A stretch of DNA of 64,000 nucleotides from Desulfobacca sp. 4484_104. GTDB taxonomy: Bacteria; Desulfobacterota; Desulfobaccia; Desulfobaccales; Desulfobaccaceae. Position 1 is the stretch's first letter. Every line of letters starts with the position of its first letter. A program made the translations under genes and the position numbers. Positions 35,093 through 42,706 of this stretch are shown piece after piece. Where the stretch lies: assembly GCA_002049795.1 (NCBI GenBank), contig MUKC01000004.1, positions 1-64,000 on the forward strand. The letters are read 5' to 3'. Below the pieces are notes generated by a model, which had not been told where the DNA came from, ran no database searches, and worked only from the letters and a program-made list of their open reading frames with translations.

Positions 35093-35251
35093 TTGGTGTC
35101 CATCCGGAAACTCCATAATTCCCTCGCCCCGCTGGCGGGAAGAGGGTTAGGGTGAGGGGTAAAAAGTGCTAATTTCCAAAGTTTAATCACATCCACCCTG
35201 ACCTTCCCCCATCAAGGAGTGAGGGGAAAAGGGTTTCCGGATGGACACCAA
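35093..35251. mobile_element. 159-bp MITE-like element with 18-bp terminal inverted repeats
   Basis: TTGGTGTCCATCCGGAAA at 35093-35110 is matched exactly, in reverse complement, at 35234-35251. The interior holds GC-rich arms (CCCTCGCCCC, GAGGGTTAGGGTGAGGGG at 35119-35159; a related GAGTGAGGGG at 35216-35225) and no coding frame. A non-autonomous element is the natural reading. No clear target duplication is seen at the ends. It lies between mtaD and a small membrane gene. Confidence 0.65.
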
Positions 35252-35336
35252 AGTTTGGGCCATGAACTGCCTAAGCCTCACTCCTTAATTGACAATAGCT
35301 ATTAGAATTGATAACTTTTACTACAAAGAGGTCCGA

Positions 35337-35594
35337 ATGGAGTTCAGTGCGCTGGAATTTATTTTGGGTCTACTGATCGGCCTCATTTTGGGGGTTGGCT
35401 TAACCCTGGCCGTAATCAAAATTAAAAGCCTGTTTAAAGGCTCGGAAGTTAAACGTCTGCGTGACGAAAACCGTCAACTGAAACGCCGTCTGGAGGAAAA
35501 GGATCGCCATATCGGGCGCATGCTGACCGAGACGGAAAAACTGGTTCAGGGGTTGGCCAAGGTCAAAATTACGGTTCCACCTCAGGTCGAATAA
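35337..35594 (+). CDS. small membrane-anchored coiled-coil protein
   Basis: 85 residues from ATG 35337, chosen because AAAGAGG lies 5-11 bases before it; an upstream in-frame ATG at 35289 lacks a ribosome site. One N-terminal membrane helix (FILGLLIGLILGVGLTLAVIKI) with the charged coiled coil (LRDENRQLKRRLEEKDRHIGRML) facing the cytoplasm. Family not recognised. A TTGACA element is present just upstream (35289-35294). Confidence 0.65.
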   Translation: MEFSALEFILGLLIGLILGVGLTLAVIKIKSLFKGSEVKRLRDENRQLKRRLEEKDRHIGRMLTETEKLVQGLAKVKITVPPQVE

Positions 35595-35661
35595 ATCGGA
35601 AATTACTTAACGGAAAATTTTCTTTTGGGAGTGTGACCCATGTCGAAACCAAATATTTCGG

Positions 35662-35877
35662 TTGTTGGAAGTGGTCGGCGTCGCGGTCGGCCTGTGGCGC
35701 TTAGACCGCCGCTTAGGCGAGTCATTGCGGGATACCATAGTCCGAGCCCGGCTCAACGATGGAGAAGACTACCGCCAGGTAGCCCAACGGATCGATGAGC
35801 TGACCGAGGACTTGCCTGAACTGCGGGAGACCATACTCAGGATGGTGGAAGCCGGGATGTCGGCCCAGAAGGCCTGA
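35662..35877 (+). CDS. small helical protein of unknown function
   Basis: 71 codons, highly charged and helical (RLDRRLGESLRDTIVRARLNDGEDYRQVAQRIDEL). Start is uncertain: the frame opens with TTG-TTG at 35662/35665, while a better-placed ATG with GGGAG upstream lies at 35640 in the +1 frame, so a one-base shift may separate the true start from the body. Its stop is one base before the ATG of the next gene, implying co-translation. No family recognised. Confidence 0.5.
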   Translation: MLEVVGVAVGLWRLDRRLGESLRDTIVRARLNDGEDYRQVAQRIDELTEDLPELRETILRMVEAGMSAQKA

Positions 35878-35878
35878 G

Positions 35879-36265
35879 ATGCTGGGCCTCAACCTGCTCT
35901 TTCGCTTGGGGCGCTGGCTACTGGCCGAACCCCTGGAAGATTCGGGCCTGATGCCCAAGGGTTACTACCGCTCTCAGGCCTTAGCAGCTCTAGAAGAGGA
36001 CGACTTTCCGGAGAGTTTACGATATCTGAAACTGGCCGGGCCGCCCGAGCGCGATGCAGTGCGGTTGCTGGGCCAGTTAATCATCCTGCGCCTACGGCTG
36101 CTCAAAGAACAGCACCAGCAGCGCTGCCAGGCGGTTGCGGAGCTGCTTCAGCAGGGGAAATTGTCTTCGTCGTCGGATTGCACTCAGGAACTCTTGGCCG
36201 AGGAGCAGAAAGCGGTGGCCCTCCTGGGACGCTACGAACAAGAGGCCCTGAAATATCTGGGGTGA
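35879..36265 (+). CDS. helical protein of unknown function preceding tadA
   Basis: 128 residues, mostly amphipathic helix ([50 protein letters not shown]), reminiscent of TPR-like repeats but no clear motif. It begins one base after the previous stop and its TGA overlaps the GTG start of tadA, so the three genes form one translation-coupled unit. Function unknown. Confidence 0.6.
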   Translation: MLGLNLLFRLGRWLLAEPLEDSGLMPKGYYRSQALAALEEDDFPESLRYLKLAGPPERDAVRLLGQLIILRLRLLKEQHQQRCQAVAELLQQGKLSSSSDCTQELLAEEQKAVALLGRYEQEALKYLG

Positions 36266-36756
36266 AAGTATCTCGGTCGGGGTTTGATACCGTGTTAGCG
36301 GAAAGCTATATGGCGCTGGCGCTGGAGGAAGCCAGAAAAGCTTTAGCTGCCGGCGAAGTGCCAATAGGCGCGGTGCTGGTCGGGCCGGACGGGGAGCTCT
36401 GGGGACGGGGTTATAATCAGCCCATTAAGCTGGCTGATCCCACCGCGCACGCCGAAATTTTGGCCTTGCGGGAGGCCGCGGCCAAAGTCCGAAATTACCG
36501 ATTGCCCGGCACTACCCTCTATGTTACTATTGAACCATGTCTGATGTGCCTGGGGGCGATAATCCAGGCCCGGGTGCAACGGCTGGTGTTCGGCGCGCCG
36601 GATCCGAAAGCCGGGGCTTGCATCTCCCTATACCAGATTCCCGCTGATCCCCGGTTGAATCATCGCCTGGAGGTCCAGGGCGGCGTCCGGGAAGCAGAAT
36701 GCCGGGCCCTGATGCAGGAATTTTTTCGCGAACGGCGAAAGGAAACTAACTTATAA
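36262..36756 (+). CDS. tadA: tRNA-specific adenosine deaminase
   Basis: 164 residues from GTG 36262. The catalytic motif is THAEI with His63 and Glu65 ([13 protein letters not shown]), and the other zinc ligands are in [10 protein letters not shown] (C-x2-C). PIGAVLV and GAPDPKAGA are also conserved. It converts A34 to inosine in tRNA(Arg). GTG is chosen because it overlaps the previous stop (GTGA); ATG 36310 is the alternative and would trim 16 residues. It is followed by two serine tRNAs and dnaX. Confidence 0.92.
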   Translation: MKVSRSGFDTVLAESYMALALEEARKALAAGEVPIGAVLVGPDGELWGRGYNQPIKLADPTAHAEILALREAAAKVRNYRLPGTTLYVTIEPCLMCLGAIIQARVQRLVFGAPDPKAGACISLYQIPADPRLNHRLEVQGGVREAECRALMQEFFRERRKETNL

Positions 36757-36774
36757 AGTAGACGAATAAATTTT

Positions 36775-36868
36775 GGAGGGGTACCGAAGAGGCCGTAACG
36801 GGGTCGACTCGAAATCGACTTGGGGGCTAATCACTCCCACGTGGGTTCGAATCCCACCCCCTCCGCCA
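36775..36868 (+). tRNA. tRNA-Ser (CGA)
   Basis: Acceptor stem GGAGGGG/CCCCTCC, discriminator G, encoded CCA. Anticodon stem GTCGA/TCGAC with loop CTCGAAA gives anticodon CGA (reads UCG). A long variable arm (GGGGGCTAATCACTCCC) marks a class II tRNA, and the T arm is GTGGGTTCGAATCCCAC. Confidence 0.95.
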
Positions 36869-36875
36869 TAATTAG

Positions 36876-36955
36876 TTTTCTATTTTCTGTTATTGATTAT
36901 TTGCCGCGTCAAGTCTAAGCCAACAGAAAACCGAAAACAGAAAACCGAAAACAGT
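36876..36955. repeat. A-rich repeat between the two serine tRNAs
   Basis: GTTTTCTATTTTCTGTT on the left is complementary to AACAGAAAACCGAAAAC on the right, which repeats (CAGAAAACCGAAAACAGAAAAC). Same general class as the spacers after glyS and rny. Confidence 0.5.
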
Positions 36956-36962
36956 TTTTCTA

Positions 36963-37055
36963 GGAGAGATGCCCGAGAGGCTGAAGGGGCGCGACTGGAA
37001 ATCGCGTGTACGCCCAAAAGGTGTACCGAGGGTTCGAATCCCTCTCTCTCCGCCA
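36963..37055 (+). tRNA. tRNA-Ser (GGA)
   Basis: Acceptor GGAGAGA/TCTCTCC, G discriminator and encoded CCA. Anticodon stem CGCGA/TCGCG with loop CTGGAAA gives anticodon GGA (reads UCC/UCU). Long variable arm (TGTACGCCCAAAAGGTGTACC) and T arm GAGGGTTCGAATCCCTC. Confidence 0.96.
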
Positions 37056-37084
37056 CCCATGACCGACAAACAGGGAGGTGCGCC

Positions 37085-37180
37085 ATGACCATGTGGTTAT
37101 ATGACGACTATGGGGAGATGGAGGACTATAAGGCCTTCAAAAAGCAATCCCTGTCCCTGGAATGGGGTTCGCCGCACTGA
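37085..37180 (+). CDS. 31-residue small protein
   Basis: MTMWLYDDYGEMEDYKAFKK then QSLSLEWGSPH. A strong ribosome site (CAGGGAGGTG) precedes ATG 37085 by 4 bases, which argues for translation. The segment MEDYKAFKKQS resembles MQDYQDFRQQA in the next gene, so it may be a truncated relative. No family recognised. Confidence 0.45.
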   Translation: MTMWLYDDYGEMEDYKAFKKQSLSLEWGSPH

Positions 37181-37225
37181 AAACCATGAAGATATCTCGA
37201 AATAGCCCAGCCCGGAACAAAGAAT

Positions 37226-37504
37226 ATGAGAGGAGCAGACGTCTTGCCCAGCTGCCTGGAAGATAAACCTGAACAAATGCAAGACTACCAGGATTTCCGG
37301 CAACAGGCTCGGGGTGTGGAGCAGGAATACCTCGAACTCCGGAAAGAGTTATGTGGGGCCGAGGCGGCCCGTTATCAGGATGCTGCTGATCGGTCTCTGC
37401 AAGCCAAGGTTGACTATTTAAAGAAGCGGCTGAGAGGGTTAGAGCAGCAAGCTCCCTGGCTGGCGGCTGACATGCCGCTAGATATCGCGGTCTGGGGCCA
37501 CTGA
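37226..37504 (+). CDS. small charged protein of unknown function
   Basis: 92 residues, helical and acidic (MQDYQDFRQQARGVEQEYLELRKEL, then KVDYLKKRLRGLEQQ). Start may be ATG 37226 or TTG 37244, the latter with GAGGAG at a good distance. It lies between a tRNA and dnaX, where some genomes carry the SRP RNA; none is seen here. A short part resembles the preceding 31-residue reading frame. Confidence 0.5.
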   Translation: MRGADVLPSCLEDKPEQMQDYQDFRQQARGVEQEYLELRKELCGAEAARYQDAADRSLQAKVDYLKKRLRGLEQQAPWLAADMPLDIAVWGH

Positions 37505-37587
37505 TAACTATCGGCAAGGCCCGCTGGAGTGCGGGTCGAGTATTTTTCAAAAAATTATTTTTATTATCAAGAACTTAAAATCAAATA

Positions 37588-39219
37588 ATGTCCTATCTGG
37601 TACTGGCCCGCAAGTGGCGTCCACAGACTTTTGATGAGGTAGTGGGGCAGGAGCATGCCACCCAGACTCTGAAAAACGCCATTGCTCAGGGCCGGGTGGC
37701 CCACGCCTTCCTGTTCAGCGGCCCGCGGGGAGTAGGCAAAACCTCGGTGGCCCGCATCCTGGCCAAGGCGCTGAATTGCGCGTCCGGGCCGACGCCCACT
37801 CCCTGCAACCACTGTCAGTCCTGCCAGGAGATTACTCAGGGCCATAGTCTGGATGTCCTGGAGATCGATGGGGCTTCCAACCGGGGCATCGATGAGATCC
37901 GCGAACTTAGGGAAAATATCAAATATCTACCCGCGCAGGGCCGCTATAAGGTCTATATTATTGACGAAGTGCATATGCTCACCAAAGAGGCCTTTAACGC
38001 CCTGCTCAAAACCCTGGAGGAGCCGCCGCCGCATGCCCTGTTCGTCATGGCCACTACTGAGCCCCACAAGGTGCCGGTGACTATTTTATCCCGCTGCCAA
38101 CGCTATGATTTTAAGCGTCTGCCCGCCCCAATGATCCAGGAGCATCTGGGCCATCTGATCGCCCAGGAAGGTTGGCAACTGGAGGCGGAGGGCTTGCAAC
38201 TCTTAGCCCAAGAGGCCGAGGGCAGCATGCGTGATGCCCTGGGGTTGTTGGACCAGGTGGTGACCTTTGGCGGCCAGCAAGTCAGCGCCGCAGAGGTGGC
38301 CCGCATCCTGGGTTTGACCGATCGCCGGATGTTGCTGCAGGCCCTGGCGGCGATCATCCACCGCCAGGGGGCCGAACTGTTGCAATTGGTGGAAGAACTG
38401 CACGAACATGGCCTGGATCTAAAACGCTTTTATCAGGATCTGGTGCTTTACAGCCGTCATTTACTGGTCGCCGGGTTGGGCCCCGAGGCCCGGACTTTGG
38501 TGGAAGTGGCCGACCCGGAATGGGAGCAACTGCAAGCCTTGGTTCAAGAGCGTCCGCTGTCGCATCTGTTTAATCTGCTTAATGAGCTGCTCCGGGGCAG
38601 TGAGGACCTGCGCCGCGCCAGTTTTCCGCGCCTGGCCCTGGAAATTCTGCTACTGCGCCTGGTCCATCTCGAACCCCTAGTACCGATCTCGGAGTGGCTA
38701 AAACGTTTGGCCGACCTGGAAGCCCGGCTGGGCCAGGGGGACATCGGGCCTGAACCATTAGCGGTTACACCGGATCGGCCCCAGACGGCGGTTAGTACCC
38801 CGGTAACCGAACCGATTATGGTGCTGGAGCCCGAGGTTGAGGAAACTGCCGCCTCCCGTTGGCCGCAATTTATCAAATTTGTGCAGACCCACGCCGGGAA
38901 TTCGCTGGCCGCAGGGTTAGAGAGCAGTTGCGTGGCCGAGGAAGCGGAACAGCGCCTGCTGGTCAACGTCGGCCCGGCCTGGCAGGCGGTCGAAGAGTCG
39001 CATCAGGCCCGCCTGCAAGAGTTGGCCCGAGAGTTTTTTGGCAACCAGTATCAATTAGTCATCCAAGCGCCCACCCCGCCGCCTGCCCCGAAGACGCCTG
39101 GCACGCCACGCCCACCGGCCACGATGGCCGAGATCAAACAGCAAGTGTTGGAGATCTTTGGCGGACAATGGATTACCGAAGAGGGGCGGCAGAACGTGCC
39201 TAAGGAGGAATCGGTTTGA
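37588..39219 (+). CDS. dnaX: DNA polymerase III gamma/tau subunit
   Basis: 543-residue clamp-loader ATPase. MSYLVLARKWRPQTFDEVVGQEHA is the canonical start; Walker A is GPRGVGKTS (45-53), the zinc set is in ALNCASGPTPTPCNHCQSCQEI, Walker B is YIIDEVHML, and sensor region KTLEEPPPHALFVMATTEPHKVP. The C-terminal third is a variable tau-like part. It is followed by ybaB and recR in the usual order, with the next start overlapping its stop (TTGA). Confidence 0.97.
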   Translation: MSYLVLARKWRPQTFDEVVGQEHATQTLKNAIAQGRVAHAFLFSGPRGVGKTSVARILAKALNCASGPTPTPCNHCQSCQEITQGHSLDVLEIDGASNRGIDEIRELRENIKYLPAQGRYKVYIIDEVHMLTKEAFNALLKTLEEPPPHALFVMATTEPHKVPVTILSRCQRYDFKRLPAPMIQEHLGHLIAQEGWQLEAEGLQLLAQEAEGSMRDALGLLDQVVTFGGQQVSAAEVARILGLTDRRMLLQALAAIIHRQGAELLQLVEELHEHGLDLKRFYQDLVLYSRHLLVAGLGPEARTLVEVADPEWEQLQALVQERPLSHLFNLLNELLRGSEDLRRASFPRLALEILLLRLVHLEPLVPISEWLKRLADLEARLGQGDIGPEPLAVTPDRPQTAVSTPVTEPIMVLEPEVEETAASRWPQFIKFVQTHAGNSLAAGLESSCVAEEAEQRLLVNVGPAWQAVEESHQARLQELAREFFGNQYQLVIQAPTPPPAPKTPGTPRPPATMAEIKQQVLEIFGGQWITEEGRQNVPKEESV

Positions 39220-39527
39220 AAAATATTAATAATCTAATGAAGCAGGCCCAGAAGCTGCAAAGCAAAATGATGGCCATCCAGGATGAGTTAGGGGAGCGGA
39301 CCGTAACTGCCCAGGCCGGTGGCGGCATGGTGGAAGTAACCGCCAATGGTCGTCAGGAATTGGTGCTGATCCGTATCGACCCGGAAGTGATCAATCCCGA
39401 TGACGTGGAAATGCTGCAGGACTTGGTGCTGGCCGCGGTGAACGATGTTTTACAGCGCTCCAAGGAAATGGTTAGTGAGGAAATGTCCAAGCTGACCGGC
39501 GGCTTCAAAATTCCTGGCCTGATGTGA
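39216..39527 (+). CDS. ybaB: YbaB/EbfC nucleoid-associated protein
   Basis: 103 residues. NLMKQAQKLQSKMMAIQDEL, VEVTANGRQELVLIRIDPEVI and DLVLAAVNDVLQ are family signatures; the proteins bind DNA as dimers. TTG 39216 overlaps the dnaX stop and gives a normal N-terminus; ATG 39237 would lose conserved residues. It sits in the dnaX-ybaB-recR unit. Confidence 0.95.
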   Translation: MKNINNLMKQAQKLQSKMMAIQDELGERTVTAQAGGGMVEVTANGRQELVLIRIDPEVINPDDVEMLQDLVLAAVNDVLQRSKEMVSEEMSKLTGGFKIPGLM

Positions 39528-39539
39528 GCTTAGGGTTCG

Positions 39540-40145
39540 ATGCCAAAAGGAATCTATCCGGCCCCGCTCCAGAAGGTAGTTAATTGTTTAAGTAAGTGGC
39601 CGGGGATCGGGGAGAAAACTGCCGCTCGCCTGGCCCTTTATCTCTTACGGGCCTCAACTGCCGAGGTTGCCGAACTTACTGAGTCTATTGCCGCGCTAAA
39701 GGATAAAATCCGTCTCTGTTCCCGCTGTTTTGCCTTTGCTGACCAGGAATTATGTCCAATTTGTGCTGATCCTGACCGGTATCAGGGTCAGTTATGTGTG
39801 GTTGCCGACCCCGGCGATCTGTTGGCCCTGGAACGGCCCGGGTTTTTTGCGGGAGTTTATCATGTCTTGGGCGGACTAATTTCCCCCTTGGAAGGCGTCG
39901 GACCGGAGGATCTTCGGATCGCCGAGCTATTCTCCCGCCTGGAGCCCGAAAACATTAAGGAAGTAGTGCTGGCCCTTAATCCCAGCCTGGAAGGGGAGAG
40001 CACCACGGCATATTTGTCAGAACAACTTCGCCAGCAAGGAATAAAGGTGACTCGCATTGCCTATGGCATCCCCATGGGCGGCGATCTGAAGTATTGCGAC
40101 CAGCAGACCCTCAAGGAGGCCCTGCGCCATCGGGTGGAGGCCTAG
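39540..40145 (+). CDS. recR: recombination mediator protein RecR
   Basis: 201 residues. Helix-hairpin-helix (CLSKWPGIGEKTAARLALYLL), zinc finger Cys60/63/72/75 (CSRCFAFADQELCPIC), and the Toprim domain (LCVVADPGDLLALERPG, VLALNPSLEGESTTAYL) are intact. It acts with RecO/RecF in gap repair. Its last 12 codons (40111-40145) are duplicated at 41427-41461, beyond an inserted AT-rich segment. Confidence 0.96.
   Translation: MPKGIYPAPLQKVVNCLSKWPGIGEKTAARLALYLLRASTAEVAELTESIAALKDKIRLCSRCFAFADQELCPICADPDRYQGQLCVVADPGDLLALERPGFFAGVYHVLGGLISPLEGVGPEDLRIAELFSRLEPENIKEVVLALNPSLEGESTTAYLSEQLRQQGIKVTRIAYGIPMGGDLKYCDQQTLKEALRHRVEA
40111..40145 (+). repeat. direct repeat copy 1 (recR 3' end), possible attachment site
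   Basis: 35 bases covering recR codons for LKEALRHRVEA and the TAG stop. It matches 41427-41461 at 30 of 35 positions. All five differences are C-to-T or G-to-A in the second copy. Together the pair brackets the 40146-41426 islet. Confidence 0.7.
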
Positions 40146-40263
40146 CAGAATCGGGGATTAACCCAAAAGCTTGGTATTTATTGAGGGGCACCAAGGTTGT
40201 CCAAACATTTCGATTTGCTTAACCTAATAGTGGTAATGGCAGAAAAGTTAGATGGAGCCGTAA

Positions 40264-40941
40264 ATGCCAACAAAATATGATTTGCAACATGTCGAGATTA
40301 TTTACAAAGCGGAGTTCAGTCCACCGCTTCTGGAAATTGCTTTACCTCAATATCAAGCTCAGTTACTGAATCTCCTCTGTAAGGAATTCGATCTGAAATT
40401 CAGAGACTTTGTTTTTAATAATCAGGCAATTAGCTCTGGACTGATATATTTCCGACGTTTTATTAGTCATGCTCCAGAGTTTTTTGATACCTTGATAGGA
40501 GCGGACGAACTTAAGACTAGCTATGTAAACCCTGCCACGGAAACCAAGGCATGGGAACTAACGTTGAGGCTCATGGCTGCAGTAAGCAAGTTAGGACAAC
40601 TAAATTTCAAAACTCAAACTTTAACTTTTAATTTGCACTGCTTAGCGGCAACATCTACTTATGCAGATTTTATTAATGATATCGTAACGTTTAAAAAGAA
40701 AGCAGACATTGTTATCTCAAGAGGTGCCACCTTTCTGATCCAACTACCCTGGCCAGGCTGCAATTTAAATATGATTTTTGACCGTTCTATGATAGTTGAA
40801 AATGGACTTTTTATGCAAATTCACGCTAACTTTGGTGAATCGGTGCAAGAATATCAAACTTTATTTGCCGATACCGTCTCTATACTGAAGGAAGACATTG
40901 AACCCATTTTTAATATCCAGTTGATATACAAGGAAATGTAA
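40264..40941 (+). CDS. islet protein 1, unknown function
   Basis: 225 residues, no recognised family. It reads as a mixed alpha/beta soluble protein: strands VEIIYKAEFSPP, LTFNLHCLAAT and FLIQLPWPGCNLNMIF, with a helical middle (TKAWELTLRLMAAVSKLGQL). No membrane segment, nucleotide-binding loop or cysteine motif is visible. GGAGCC precedes ATG 40264 at a good distance. Base composition is clearly more AT-rich and the codon choice differs from recR and rodA beside it, suggesting transfer. The next gene starts two bases after its stop. Confidence 0.7.
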   Translation: MPTKYDLQHVEIIYKAEFSPPLLEIALPQYQAQLLNLLCKEFDLKFRDFVFNNQAISSGLIYFRRFISHAPEFFDTLIGADELKTSYVNPATETKAWELTLRLMAAVSKLGQLNFKTQTLTFNLHCLAATSTYADFINDIVTFKKKADIVISRGATFLIQLPWPGCNLNMIFDRSMIVENGLFMQIHANFGESVQEYQTLFADTVSILKEDIEPIFNIQLIYKEM

Positions 40942-40943
40942 CA

Positions 40944-41291
40944 ATGGAAATTCAAACCGGTATTGGACAACCCCGGACTTCAAGAAATATTGGGCAATTG
41001 GTATGTGGAATAACTGCTGGTTTCCCGGATCAGATAGAATATGGGACAATATCAGATGTTCAAGGACGATATTACGATAAGGTTTATAAACAGGGGCCCG
41101 GTACGTGTGCTGAATGCTATGGTAGCAGCATAACTCTCTGCGGCAGCGACTCTGTCATGTGGACTATTAAGTTCAAGTATCCTGATACACTAGAGCGCTT
41201 TAAATTTCCTATACGAAATAAGGAAGAAGGCGCAACAGAGATAACAGATTCTGGGATTATAAAGATAAAAATTGGGGCATTGTTGATATAA
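40944..41291 (+). CDS. islet protein 2, unknown function
   Basis: 115 residues, beta-rich (QLVCGITAGFPDQIEYG, then YYDKVYKQGPGTCAECYGSSITLCGSDSVMWTIKFKYP), with three cysteines in a short loop (TCAECYG and TLCG). No family recognised. It starts two bases after islet protein 1 with AAGGAAATG upstream, so the two are one transcriptional and probably functional unit. AT-rich like its partner. Whether they act together (for example as a toxin-antitoxin or defence pair) cannot be read from sequence. Confidence 0.65.
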   Translation: MEIQTGIGQPRTSRNIGQLVCGITAGFPDQIEYGTISDVQGRYYDKVYKQGPGTCAECYGSSITLCGSDSVMWTIKFKYPDTLERFKFPIRNKEEGATEITDSGIIKIKIGALLI

Positions 41292-41305
41292 CCAGCTTAT
41301 TGATC

Positions 41306-41404
41306 ATGAAGAAATGTCATTGTCAATATGCCCTTGCCTTCGATCAACATTTTCGGGAAGCTGCTGAACAGTTTGAACATCCCTTCAAGGTTCTGGAGCT
41401 TTAA
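41306..41404 (+). CDS. 32-residue reading frame at the end of the islet
   Basis: MKKCHCQYALAFDQHFREAA then EQFEHPFKVLEL, ending TAA. It is a clean short frame in the AT-rich islet, but has no ribosome site I trust and no recognised family. It could be a gene remnant carried with the insertion. Confidence 0.2.
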   Translation: MKKCHCQYALAFDQHFREAAEQFEHPFKVLEL

Positions 41405-41426
41405 ATTAAGGTTTAGCAATAAATCT

Positions 41427-41461
41427 TTAAGGAGGCCCTGTGCCATCGGGTGGAGACTTAA
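41427..41461 (+). repeat. direct repeat copy 2 (duplicate recR 3' end)
   Basis: Still spells the recR tail in frame (KEALCHRVET then TAA) six bases before rodA. It is the partner of 40111-40145. The short distance to rodA suggests recR and rodA were adjacent before the islet inserted. Confidence 0.7.
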
Positions 41462-41467
41462 GCCCAG

Positions 41468-42580
41468 ATGCTGATCGATCGGCGCTATATCCATAATTTT
41501 GACTGGTTCCTGCTGAGCCTGGTGCTGATCATTGTTTCCGTGGGCATTCTTAATCTTTACAGCGCCGGACTGAGTCAAGCCGTCAAACAAGACACGCCGT
41601 TATATATCAAGCAACTTTACTGGCTGGGGATCGGTTTCGGGCTGATGTTGGCGACCTTGCTGTTTGATTACCGCTACCTGGAGAAAGCCGCCTATCCGAT
41701 CTTTTGGTTCACCGTGGCCTTGTTGGTGGCCGTGCTGGTAGTGGGCAAAGTAGTCTCCGGCTCCCAGCGCTGGCTACCCCTGGGGCCGTTATCTTTTCAA
41801 CCCTCGGAACTGACCAAGTTGGCCATTATCCTGGCTCTGGCGCGCCACTTTTCCCCGCGCGAGGAATTGACCCACCTGGGTATTCGAGAATTGTTGTTTC
41901 CTTTTCTGCTCGCCGCGGTTCCTTTCTGTCTGGTAGCCAAACAACCGGATCTGGGCACCGCGTTGTTAATCGCCCTGATCGCCGCCGCGATGGTTTTGTT
42001 TGTCGGGGTGCGCTGGCAGGCCCTGATAGTGTTGGCCAGTAGCTTATTATTATTGTCCCCGATCCTTTGGCACTTTCTTAAGGATTATCAGAAACAGCGT
42101 ATTCTTACCTACTTGAATCCCGAAGGTGACCCGTTGGGCGCGGGCTATCACATTATCCAGTCTAAAATTGCGGTAGGTTCTGGCCTGTTATGGGGGAAGG
42201 GTTTCCTGGCCGGGACCCAGAGCAAGCTTAATTTTTTACCGGAACAGCACACCGACTTTGTATTTTCAGTCTTTGCGGAAGAATGGGGCTTTGCTGGTTC
42301 GATAGTTATACTCCTGCTTTATACCCTGTTGATTCTCTGGGGACTCCAGATTTCCCGATCTTGTAAAGAGCGCTTCGGCAATCTGCTCGCCGTGGGCATC
42401 GTCGCCATGATCTTCTGGCAAATATTTATTAATATCTCTATGGTAACCGGAATGTTGCCGGTAGTCGGCATTACCCTGCCTTTGTTTAGCTATGGCGGGT
42501 CATCGTTAATTTCCACTCTGATGGGCATCGGCTTACTCCTTAATATCCGTATGCGCCACCAGCCGGCCGGGTCAATTTGA
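41468..42580 (+). CDS. rodA: rod-shape-determining protein RodA (SEDS glycosyltransferase)
   Basis: 370 residues, about ten membrane helices. SEDS motifs are clear: GSQRWLPLGPLSFQPSELTKLAIILALARHF, QPDLGTALLIALIAAAMVLFVGV, LNPEGDPLGAGYHIIQSKIAVGSGLLWGKGF, LPEQHTDFVFSVFAEEWGF and LPLFSYGGSSLI. RodA polymerises lateral-wall peptidoglycan with its PBP2 partner; FtsW is the alternative, but the length and GSQRWLPLGPLSFQPSE form favour RodA. The partner mrdA is not in the window. Confidence 0.93.
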   Translation: MLIDRRYIHNFDWFLLSLVLIIVSVGILNLYSAGLSQAVKQDTPLYIKQLYWLGIGFGLMLATLLFDYRYLEKAAYPIFWFTVALLVAVLVVGKVVSGSQRWLPLGPLSFQPSELTKLAIILALARHFSPREELTHLGIRELLFPFLLAAVPFCLVAKQPDLGTALLIALIAAAMVLFVGVRWQALIVLASSLLLLSPILWHFLKDYQKQRILTYLNPEGDPLGAGYHIIQSKIAVGSGLLWGKGFLAGTQSKLNFLPEQHTDFVFSVFAEEWGFAGSIVILLLYTLLILWGLQISRSCKERFGNLLAVGIVAMIFWQIFINISMVTGMLPVVGITLPLFSYGGSSLISTLMGIGLLLNIRMRHQPAGSI

Positions 42581-42598
42581 GATTTTGCAAAAAATCCT

Positions 42599-42627
42599 TT
42601 GACAGGAGAAGCAAAATAGGGTAAAAA
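42599..42627 (+). promoter_or_regulatory. putative promoter of the ATP synthase operon
   Basis: TTGACA (42599-42604), 17-base spacer, TAAAAA (42622-42627), about 80 bases before the first atp gene. Pattern match only. Confidence 0.5.
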
Positions 42628-42706
42628 TGCTAATTAACTTTGCGGAAAAGTTCACATAGTCTGATTTATTTGTTTTAACAAAAACTTATATGAGGTGGCC
42701 AGAGAG

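Noticed and set aside
37505-37587. Possible signal recognition particle RNA before dnaX
   Set aside because: The gap is short and AT-rich and lacks the conserved SRP RNA apical loop.
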